Notes under the pieces: model-generated | Databases searched by the model: none | Told to the model about the DNA's origin: nothing | What the model saw: only the letters and a program-made list of their open reading frames with translations | From: JBAZYZ01 sp964361185 | GTDB lineage: Bacteria > Patescibacteriota > Minisyncoccia > Phycocordibacterales > VMEP01 | Reading direction: 5' to 3' | Assembly: GCA_964361185.1 (NCBI GenBank) | Contig: CAYHZS010000021.1 | Coordinates: 1-13,316 of the forward strand | Length of the DNA stretch: 13,316 bases | Program-made: the position numbers and the translations under genes | Shown: piece by piece, positions 7,020 to 12,976 of the stretch | Numbering within the stretch: the stretch's first letter is position 1 | Layout: every line of letters starts with the position of its first letter

Positions 7020-7048
7020 AGTCTACAACACCACCCTAAAGAAATCAA
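7020..7048 (-). promoter_or_regulatory. Candidate sigma70-type promoter of the rpmH operon
   Basis: On the - strand, TTGATT (7048-7043) and TAGACT (7025-7020) are separated by exactly 17 bases; each matches the consensus hexamer at four of six positions. Only six bases (GGCGCT) lie between the -10 box and the rpmH ATG, so a transcript from here would start at or within a base or two of the ATG, i.e. be leaderless. Confidence 0.4.
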
Positions 7049-7222
7049 ACTTGGGAGCTAATGACGCTTGGGAAATAACCCCCCGGCTTGACACGGTTTG
7101 GGCAGGCCTGACCCATCCATCTTATTTTTTGTGCGTCTGGAAAGAAAGATTGGAAGTCCAAGCGATTTTTAAGAAAATTAGTCTCTTATGAAAAACACTT
7201 GAGTTTACGACAGGAAAATTTT

Positions 7223-7270
7223 GTTGCTTGATGAGCAATCAACAGCTTTTCAACAGTTTATCTACAAATA
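7223..7270 (+). other. Upstream part of candidate oriC: phased DnaA-box-like 11-mers
   Basis: Three tandem 11-base units, 7236-7246, 7247-7257 and 7258-7268, share the core TCAACA, TCAACA and TCTACA, with equivalent bases exactly 11 apart. The third unit contains TTATCTACA (7258-7266), one mismatch from the DnaA box TTATCCACA; the second, TTTTCAACA, has two mismatches. An imperfect hairpin overlaps the left edge (GTTGCTTG at 7223-7230 with CAATCAAC at 7236-7243, one mismatch). Same-strand, helically phased boxes upstream of dnaA are typical of replication origins and of dnaA autoregulation. The rest of the 454-base rpmH-dnaA gap holds the two promoters described separately and about 150 bases (7049-7200) in which I see nothing recognisable. 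Confidence 0.55.
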
Positions 7271-7287
7271 TTATGACACGCCTTTCA

Positions 7288-7316
7288 TTTTGAGTTTTTT
7301 GTTTATGTAATATAAT
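7288..7316 (+). promoter_or_regulatory. Candidate dnaA promoter
   Basis: A perfect -10 box TATAAT lies at 7311-7316. With a 17-base spacer the -35 position is TTTTGA (7288-7293); TTGAGT at 7290-7295 with a 15-base spacer is the alternative. Transcription would start near 7323 and give a leader of about 145 bases before the dnaA ATG at 7468. The promoter lies just downstream of the DnaA-box-like cluster, which would suit autoregulation. Confidence 0.5.
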
Positions 7317-7467
7317 GTTTCATACTTGTTAAACGGTCGCGCGGGACCCCTCAGAGAATACAACCACGATAAAGAAATTTGAACAAAACAAATGGAAAGA
7401 AGAGCCTCAAAAATTAACAGAAACAAACTCGTGAGAAACGACACGACCGCGACCTACCGCTAACGGG

Positions 7468-8817
7468 ATGAGTTCAGATACTAAACAACTGTGGGACAGC
7501 GCCTTAGCTGAAGTGGAGCTCAGTGTGTCCAAGGCAAATTTCACAACCTGGTTTAAAAACACTAATATCGTTAAGGAGGAGGGGGGGATTGTTTACGTAA
7601 GTGTGCCGAATGAATTCGTCAAAGACTGGATAATCAACAAATACCATAAGTTTATCTTGAAGACAATGCGCGATCTTTCCGACTCGGTGCGCGGTCTTGA
7701 GTATGTGGTTTCACGAGAAGAACCACGAGCGAAAGAAGTCCGGAGAGAAGAGGCAGGTCCTTCTTCTTTTATTTCGCGCGAACTTCCTCTTAATGGTTTA
7801 TACATAAATAAAGGAGATAATTTGAACCCACGATATGTTTTCGATTCTTTCGTGGTCGGAGCTTTCAACGAACTAGCTTACACGGCTGCAAAAGCGATTG
7901 TTGAGAAACCGGTTTTGTATAATCCTCTTTTTATTTACGGAGGGACCGGGCTTGGGAAAACCCACTTGATACAAGCGGTCGGGAATGAGGTAAAAAACAA
8001 AAGCAGTAAAAAGGTCTATTATATAACTTCGGAAAAGTTCACGGTTGATTGCGTAACAGCTATCCAAAGTGGCAAGGCAAATTTCTTCAAAGAAAAGTAC
8101 CGCAAATATGACGTTTTGATTATTGACGATGTACAATTTTTCTCCGGGAAAGAAAGGACTCAGGAAGAATTATTCCATCTTTTCAATGAACTTTACAACA
8201 ATAATAAGCAAATTATTTTTTCGTCCGACAAACATCCGACCTACATTCCAAACCTGGAAGACCGATTAAAATCAAGATTCAGCGCCGGAATGACCGTCGA
8301 CGTTTCTCTCCCGGAATATGAATCGAGGTTAGCCATAATCAAAACTAAGGCTCTTGAAAGCGGCTTCTCCTCTCCTCCTGAAGTAATCGAGTACGTTGCT
8401 TCTTTAATCCAAGGAAACATCCGCGAGCTGGAGGGAGCCCTCAATGCCGTTGTTTGCCAGTCCCAACTTAAAAACAGGGATTTAACCTTACAGGAAGTGA
8501 AATTGCTCATCAAAAACAACGTTAAGCCAAAAAAATCGATTTCGGTTAAGGAAGTAGTTAAGCTCGTAGCCGATTTTTACAACATAGAAGAGGGGAGTGT
8601 TTACGAAAAAACCAGGCGAAAAGACATTGTTAAGCCGAGACAAGTAGCTATGTACCTCCTCCGGGAAGATTTCGATATTTCCTTTCCTTCAATCGGACAA
8701 AAGCTGGGCGGGCGCGATCACACCACCGTTATACATTCATGTGAAAAGGTAAAAAAAGATTTAAAAAACGATAGTATCCTGGCGCAAGATTTGGAACAAA
8801 TACGGGCCCTTTTTTAG
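7468..8817 (+). CDS. dnaA: Chromosomal replication initiator protein DnaA
   Basis: The 449-residue protein has all DnaA domains. Domain I (1-75) includes NFTTWFKNT. A short variable linker (about 82-115) is domain II. The AAA+ domain III begins around PRYVFDSFVVGAFNELA (121-137), with Walker A GGTGLGKTH (158-166), Walker B LIIDDVQFF (217-225), sensor 1 IIFSSDKHP (249-257), an RLKSRFSAG arginine-finger region (266-274) and sensor 2 GNIRELEGAL (316-325). DNA-binding domain IV ends with the signature GRDHTTVIHS (415-424). DnaA binds oriC boxes and melts the origin. The start ATG has no Shine-Dalgarno sequence; the frame agrees with the family from the first residues. It is divergent from rpmH and followed by dnaN, the standard origin arrangement. 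Confidence 0.98.
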   Translation: MSSDTKQLWDSALAEVELSVSKANFTTWFKNTNIVKEEGGIVYVSVPNEFVKDWIINKYHKFILKTMRDLSDSVRGLEYVVSREEPRAKEVRREEAGPSSFISRELPLNGLYINKGDNLNPRYVFDSFVVGAFNELAYTAAKAIVEKPVLYNPLFIYGGTGLGKTHLIQAVGNEVKNKSSKKVYYITSEKFTVDCVTAIQSGKANFFKEKYRKYDVLIIDDVQFFSGKERTQEELFHLFNELYNNNKQIIFSSDKHPTYIPNLEDRLKSRFSAGMTVDVSLPEYESRLAIIKTKALESGFSSPPEVIEYVASLIQGNIRELEGALNAVVCQSQLKNRDLTLQEVKLLIKNNVKPKKSISVKEVVKLVADFYNIEEGSVYEKTRRKDIVKPRQVAMYLLREDFDISFPSIGQKLGGRDHTTVIHSCEKVKKDLKNDSILAQDLEQIRALF

Positions 8818-8920
8818 TTGTTGATAAGTATGTAAATAAAGATGTGTAAGATGTTGAGAAGGAGTTCCTTTATTAAAATAATTTTCTTTCTTTAAAAAGA
8901 TACTGGTGTTTAATTCACAG

Positions 8921-8939
8921 GTATTAAAAAATTTAATAC
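8921..8939. repeat. AT-rich 8-base-arm inverted repeat between dnaA and dnaN
   Basis: GTATTAAA (8921-8928) and TTTAATAC (8932-8939) are perfect inverted copies around AAA. It lies in the candidate unwinding region and resembles the second palindrome nearer dnaN in its outer bases (GTATT...AATAC versus GTATT...AATAC). Confidence 0.5.
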
Positions 8940-9002
8940 TCTACGTGTTTCAAATAAAGGACAAAAAAGAATTCCACATATCAACAGTTGTAATAATAAT
9001 AA

Positions 9003-9017
9003 GTATTTAATAAATAC
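9003..9017. repeat. 15-base palindrome immediately upstream of dnaN
   Basis: GTATTTA (9003-9009) and TAAATAC (9011-9017) are perfect inverted copies around a single A. It ends four bases before the dnaN ATG at 9022, so a bound protein or a hairpin here would affect initiation of transcription or translation of dnaN. Confidence 0.5.
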
Positions 9018-9021
9018 AATT

Positions 9022-10125
9022 ATGAAGATAGAAAGCTCCCTCGAAAGATTAAAAGGAATACTTCCAGTTATTGAAAAAGTCACTGGAAAAAATTTAACCC
9101 TAAATATTCTTTCGTCAATTCTTATTATTGCTAATGGTAAAACATTAAAACTTAGAGCCACTAATTTAGATCTCGGTATTGAAGTCGAGTTACCATCCAA
9201 AATAGAAAAAGAAGGAATTGTTGCTGTTCGAGGTTCTGTTTTAAATGAGCTCATTACAAATATTCAAAATGAAAAAAGTGTTGTTTTAGAATCAAATAAC
9301 GACAACCTAATAATTACCACAAATAATAATGTAGCGACTATAAAGTGCTATCCTTACAATGATTTTCCAACAATTCCCCTTATTTCTGGGGACATGTGTT
9401 TTAATGTCAACCCAGAAAAGTTCTTGTCAGGGATAAAAGCCGTATCATACAGCGCTTCATTGTCAGATATTAAGCCGGAAATTTCCAACATTTATGTATA
9501 CCCCGAAGGAGAGGATTTAATTTTTGTGGCGACGGACTCTTTCAGGCTGGCAGAAAAAAAAGTTAAAATAAAACACCTCCCTGATTTTTCGGGAATTTTA
9601 ATTCCCCATAAGAATATAAACGAAATAATACGAGTTCTTGATTTGGCAGGAGAGGAGGAAGTAAAAATTTGTTTCAATAAAAACCAAATTGCCTTTTCTT
9701 ATAACGGGGTTTACCTGACTTCGAGGCTAGTGGATGGCAATTTCCCGGACTACAAACAAATTATCCCAAAAGAACACACTACCGAAGCCATTATTTTAAA
9801 ACAGGATTTCATAAACACTCTCAAAATAAATAATATTTTCTTAGATAAGTTCAGTCAGATTACCTTGTCTTTAAATCCGAAGGCTAAAAAATTTTCCATA
9901 AAATCAAAAAGCGGAGAGGTGGGAGAGACGGAGGCATCCGTAAGTGCGGCCATGAAGGGAGAGACTGTTTCCGTAAATCTAAATTACCGGTATCTTTTTG
10001 ACGTGTTCCAGGCTATTTATTCGGACAGTATTTCGGTCTTCATATCTGGTGCGAATAAACCCATGATAATAAAGGGGGTCTCGGATACAACTTTCACTTA
10101 TTTAGTAATGCCCCTAAACAAATAG
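9022..10125 (+). CDS. dnaN: DNA polymerase III sliding clamp (beta subunit)
   Basis: The 367-residue protein matches the bacterial beta clamp in length and character: a repeated strand-helix pattern making three similar domains. Recognisable segments are LNILSSILIIANGKTLKLRATNLDLGIE (about 27-54), the FLSGIKAVSYSAS region (133-145), DLIFVATDSFRLAEKKV (164-180) and the C-terminal end TFTYLVMPLNK, whose MPL residues are the usual clamp terminus near the protein-binding pocket. The clamp encircles DNA and tethers polymerase and repair factors. The start ATG follows an AT-rich leader with no Shine-Dalgarno sequence. The first 110-130 codons are much more AT-rich (about 22-30% GC per 60 bases) than the end of the gene (up to 55%), continuing the low-GC island of the upstream gap. 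Confidence 0.97.
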   Translation: MKIESSLERLKGILPVIEKVTGKNLTLNILSSILIIANGKTLKLRATNLDLGIEVELPSKIEKEGIVAVRGSVLNELITNIQNEKSVVLESNNDNLIITTNNNVATIKCYPYNDFPTIPLISGDMCFNVNPEKFLSGIKAVSYSASLSDIKPEISNIYVYPEGEDLIFVATDSFRLAEKKVKIKHLPDFSGILIPHKNINEIIRVLDLAGEEEVKICFNKNQIAFSYNGVYLTSRLVDGNFPDYKQIIPKEHTTEAIILKQDFINTLKINNIFLDKFSQITLSLNPKAKKFSIKSKSGEVGETEASVSAAMKGETVSVNLNYRYLFDVFQAIYSDSISVFISGANKPMIIKGVSDTTFTYLVMPLNK

Positions 10126-10132
10126 TTGATAC

Positions 10133-10390
10133 ATGAAAAACATCAGCGTTCTCCTGGAAAAGTTTAAGGAAATTACCAATCATTCGTCGGCGGTTCGCGA
10201 CATAATAAAGGAGGTGCTAGAGAAAGATTTTTCCGTGAAAGTAAAAAAAAATCAGATAATATTAAAGGGACAGACAGCGTTCGTTAAAGTTAGTGGGGTT
10301 GCCAAAGCGGAAATAGCCACACAAGAAAAAAAAATTATAGAAAAAATAAATCACCTCTCTGGGAAAAGCTCAGTAGCAAAAATCAACTAA
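10133..10390 (+). CDS. Small DciA/DUF721-like protein, possible minimal helicase loader
   Basis: The 85-residue protein begins seven bases after dnaN and is probably co-transcribed. A helical N-terminus (1-30) is followed by VKVKKNQIILKGQTAFVKVSG (about 35-55) and a helix ending EKKIIEKINHL (65-75). This pattern of short strands, a GQ/GN turn, a hydrophobic strand, then a helix with ...EKINHL is what I associate with DUF721/DciA proteins, which load the replicative helicase in bacteria without DnaC or DnaI. In Actinobacteria a DciA gene also follows the dnaA-dnaN-recF block. Here no recF is present. The match is by eye and weak in identity; an unrelated small protein is possible. It ends exactly where the convergent PBP gene ends. 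Confidence 0.6.
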   Translation: MKNISVLLEKFKEITNHSSAVRDIIKEVLEKDFSVKVKKNQIILKGQTAFVKVSGVAKAEIATQEKKIIEKINHLSGKSSVAKIN

Positions 10391-12925
10391 CTACTCGTTC
10401 TCGATTTTTATGTAAACGGAAGTTTCTCCGGAGTTATGAACTGAATCATAACCAACAGCTTTCAAAATATTTTCCTCCTTTGTGAAATCCAAGTCTTTTG
10501 GGGAGAAAGAAAAATCAAAAGGAATATTTTTTGAAGAACCGATAAATATATCGTTCAGAAAATAGTCAACACGGGAGAGGGGAAATCTACCGTTGTTTTG
10601 TATCTTTATATTTATTCGAGAATTGCTTCGGTAGATTATGTCTGGCTTTGGGTCGAGAAAAGAAAGTTTTGGGAAAAATTCCGGAAGATGGACATCATCC
10701 GTCTGGTTAGGTATGTCGGCTTCGGTGTACTCGCGTACCGGGTGGGTTGCCAGCCATTTTTGTATTGGTGTCTCCCACAGCTTAAATTGAAGATTATTCT
10801 CCGGGTTTGGAGGAGGAGGACCAGTAATATCTTCCCTCGAGACCCAATACAAAATACTGTGAATTTGGGTTACGGATCTCTCCTCGACGGTTTCTTTTGG
10901 AGTGAACTCCGTGGCCAATTTACCGGAAATCTTGTCTACCTTAAAAACGTTGTTACCTTGCCAGAAACCCCTCAATATAGGTTTTAGGTTAGGATCTATT
11001 GGTTTTGGCTTTTCGAACTTTTCTTTAGGGTAGTTTTTCAGCGCCTCCATCATGAATTCGTGCCAAATGGGAGCGACAATAAAACCGGCAATTTTCTTTT
11101 TCATCGGGCTATTGTCGTTGTTTCCGGCCCAAACCCCTACGGAAAGAGAAGGGGTGTAACCCAATATCCAGGCGTCGCGGTAATCATTCGTGGTGCCGGT
11201 TTTTGAGGCTACGTCCCCGTAGCCCTCAACATAAAGAGCCGAGTGTTCTCCGAATTCTGGCACGCGGGCCGTATTGTCCGAGAGAATGTCGTTTATTTGA
11301 AGAGCAATATCTTTTGGGAGAACTTCCTCGGGGTTTTCTCTCCATTCTTCAAGAATGTTCCCGTCCGCGTCTTCCACACGGAGTACTCTTTGATGAGGGT
11401 TACGTATTCCGCTATTGCCGAAAACCCCGTAAGCACTGGTCATGTCAAGCAAAGATACCTCTCCTCCGCCTAGAACTAGGGTCAGCCCGTATTGATCCGG
11501 GTTGCCCAGGCTTTTAATGCCCATAGATCTGGCGGTGTTCAATGAATCTTGTATTCCAGCCAAGTACAGAGTCTTGATAGCCGGGATGTTTCTTGACAGG
11601 GCGAGAGCGCTTCGTATGGACAGAGGGCCTAAATATTTGTGGTCAAAGTTTTCGGGTCGGTAGCAATCATCAGGGTTTGTTTTCCCAATTGGTTTGCCGT
11701 CAGCAGTACACGTTGTTTGAAATTCCGTTTGCAAGTCAAAAAGAACCGTATCGGGGGTCAGCCCTTTTTTGAAGGCAGTGGCGTATACAAAGGGCTTGAA
11801 GGAAGAACCGGGTTGACGGTGGGCTAGGGTGACATTGAAGTTTCCGTCAATGTTCGTGTCAAAATAATCACGGGATCCGACCATTACCAAAATTTGTCCT
11901 GTTTTGGGGTCGATGGCTACCAAGCTTGCGTTCGTAGCTTCAAAATTTTTTTCATTTTCAAGGGCGCGGCGTTTTACGATTTCCTCCGCCTTAGCCTGCA
12001 ATCCGTGGTCGAGAGTCGTTATCACCTTAAGCCCGCCAGACTCGAGCGCGTCCCGACCGTATTTTTGTTCTAGGTAGTCGCGGACAAAAAGGACAAAATG
12101 CATTGCTTGAACCTCTCTCCGGGATGAAGGCAGGAAGGTGACCTGCTCCTCAAGGGAGTTTTTGTACTCGTCATCCGAGATGAAATCGAGATCGAGCATC
12201 CTTCTCAAAACAAGACGCTTGCGGTCATCCAATTCGCTTTTATAGTTACCATAAGGAGAGTAATGCGTAGGTGCTTGGGGCAAGGCCGCTAAGTAAGCTG
12301 ATTCGGCGAGCGAAAGATTTCCCGCTTCCTTTCCAAAGAAGGATCGACTGGCCTCAGCAATGCCGTAAATGTTTCCGCCATACGGGGCTTCGTTCAGATA
12401 GAGGGCTAGAATTTCATCCTTACTCATTATTTGCTCGAGTTTAATGGCTAGGACCCACTCCTTGATTTTTCTGGAAATGCTTCGGTCGGAGGTAAGAAGC
12501 GCGTTCTTTATAACTTGCTGAGTAATGGTGGAACCCCCCTGGTAATTCCCGCCGGTAAAAGGGGCCAGGGAGCTCATAATGACTGCGCGGACAATGGCCG
12601 AAGGTTTGATTCCTTTATGCTGGTAAAATTCCGAGTCCTCTATGGCAACAGTGGCATTTTTAATGTTTATACCCATGGAGTCTCCGCTCGTAACCGTACG
12701 ACGAATACTGTCATGTACGTCGTACAGGAGAATTTTGCCGGTGCGGTCGTATATTTTGGTTGAACTTTGAACTTTCCTGTCTTCAAAGGAGTTGAAGTCC
12801 GGGATACGGAGACTACCTGCCCAGAAAAAAAATACCCCGCCTAAAACAAACAGTCCCAGCAGGGACATCTCTTTCCAACTACGGAAAAGAGAGAGTGTTT
12901 TTTTGTGCCGTGAGCTTTGATTCAT
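10391..12925 (-). CDS. Class A penicillin-binding protein (transglycosylase/transpeptidase, PBP1A-like)
   Basis: I place the start at the ATG at 12925 (844 residues). An open frame extends upstream to 13021 but overlaps tyrS and adds residues with no PBP character. A membrane anchor lies at about 21-38. The GT51 transglycosylase domain has EDSEFYQHKG (96-105, catalytic Glu96) and GGSTITQQ (130-137). The transpeptidase domain has PGSSFKPF with catalytic Ser374 and Lys377, SRN (444-446) and KTGTT (575-579), all intact. The enzyme polymerises and cross-links peptidoglycan on the outer face of the membrane. After about residue 690 comes an extension with a Pro-rich patch (PPPPNPENN) and a final beta-rich, Ig-like segment of about 90 residues. 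The gene is divergent from tyrS and convergent with the DciA-like gene. Confidence 0.95.
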   Translation of the reverse strand: MNQSSRHKKTLSLFRSWKEMSLLGLFVLGGVFFFWAGSLRIPDFNSFEDRKVQSSTKIYDRTGKILLYDVHDSIRRTVTSGDSMGINIKNATVAIEDSEFYQHKGIKPSAIVRAVIMSSLAPFTGGNYQGGSTITQQVIKNALLTSDRSISRKIKEWVLAIKLEQIMSKDEILALYLNEAPYGGNIYGIAEASRSFFGKEAGNLSLAESAYLAALPQAPTHYSPYGNYKSELDDRKRLVLRRMLDLDFISDDEYKNSLEEQVTFLPSSRREVQAMHFVLFVRDYLEQKYGRDALESGGLKVITTLDHGLQAKAEEIVKRRALENEKNFEATNASLVAIDPKTGQILVMVGSRDYFDTNIDGNFNVTLAHRQPGSSFKPFVYATAFKKGLTPDTVLFDLQTEFQTTCTADGKPIGKTNPDDCYRPENFDHKYLGPLSIRSALALSRNIPAIKTLYLAGIQDSLNTARSMGIKSLGNPDQYGLTLVLGGGEVSLLDMTSAYGVFGNSGIRNPHQRVLRVEDADGNILEEWRENPEEVLPKDIALQINDILSDNTARVPEFGEHSALYVEGYGDVASKTGTTNDYRDAWILGYTPSLSVGVWAGNNDNSPMKKKIAGFIVAPIWHEFMMEALKNYPKEKFEKPKPIDPNLKPILRGFWQGNNVFKVDKISGKLATEFTPKETVEERSVTQIHSILYWVSREDITGPPPPNPENNLQFKLWETPIQKWLATHPVREYTEADIPNQTDDVHLPEFFPKLSFLDPKPDIIYRSNSRINIKIQNNGRFPLSRVDYFLNDIFIGSSKNIPFDFSFSPKDLDFTKEENILKAVGYDSVHNSGETSVYIKIENE

Positions 12926-12939
12926 GTATGATTCGAGAA

Positions 12940-12965
12940 TAACACAAAACAGGTGTTTTGTGTTA
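12940..12965. promoter_or_regulatory. Perfect 26-base palindrome in the divergent PBP-tyrS gap
   Basis: The arm TAACACAAAACA (12940-12951) is repeated as its exact reverse complement at 12954-12965 around a GG centre. The whole divergent gap is 51 bases (12926-12976), with the palindrome 14 bases from the PBP start and 11 from the tyrS start. It has no following T-run and lies between two start codons, so a terminator is unlikely. An operator for a dimeric regulator shared by both genes is the simplest reading. Weak -10-like hexamers flank it: TACAGT at 12964-12969 for tyrS and TATTCT on the - strand for the PBP gene (four of six matches each). Confidence 0.55.
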
Positions 12966-12976
12966 CAGTAATTCAT

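Larger units (their letters stand above)
8819..9021. other. Downstream part of candidate oriC: AT-rich dnaA-dnaN gap with box-like sites
   Basis: The gap is about 20-27% GC by my count of successive 60-base lines, against roughly 45-53% in parts of dnaA. TGTTGATAA at 8819-8827 (reverse of TTATCAACA) is one mismatch from a DnaA box; TGTTGAGAA at 8852-8860 lies exactly 33 bases further on; ATATCAACA at 8978-8986 points the other way. Two AT palindromes are noted separately. In Bacillus-type bipartite origins the DNA-unwinding element lies in this same gap, so this is the best candidate for the unwinding site. No gene is visible. Confidence 0.5.

Noticed and set aside
6922..7191. 89-residue + strand open frame upstream of dnaA
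   Set aside because: It runs antisense to rpmH, whose identity is certain, and has no recognisable features beyond that overlap.
7335..7348. GGTC-GCGCGG-GACC hairpin in the dnaA leader
   Set aside because: Four base pairs are too few to be distinguished from chance, and no T-run or known leader motif accompanies it.
8804..8816. GGGCCC followed by TTTTTT at the end of dnaA as an intrinsic terminator
   Set aside because: The stem would be only three base pairs with no loop; the T-run is part of the final dnaA codons.
10598..11517. Several + strand open frames of 76-129 residues inside the PBP gene
   Set aside because: They lie opposite well-conserved transpeptidase coding sequence and read as shadow frames.
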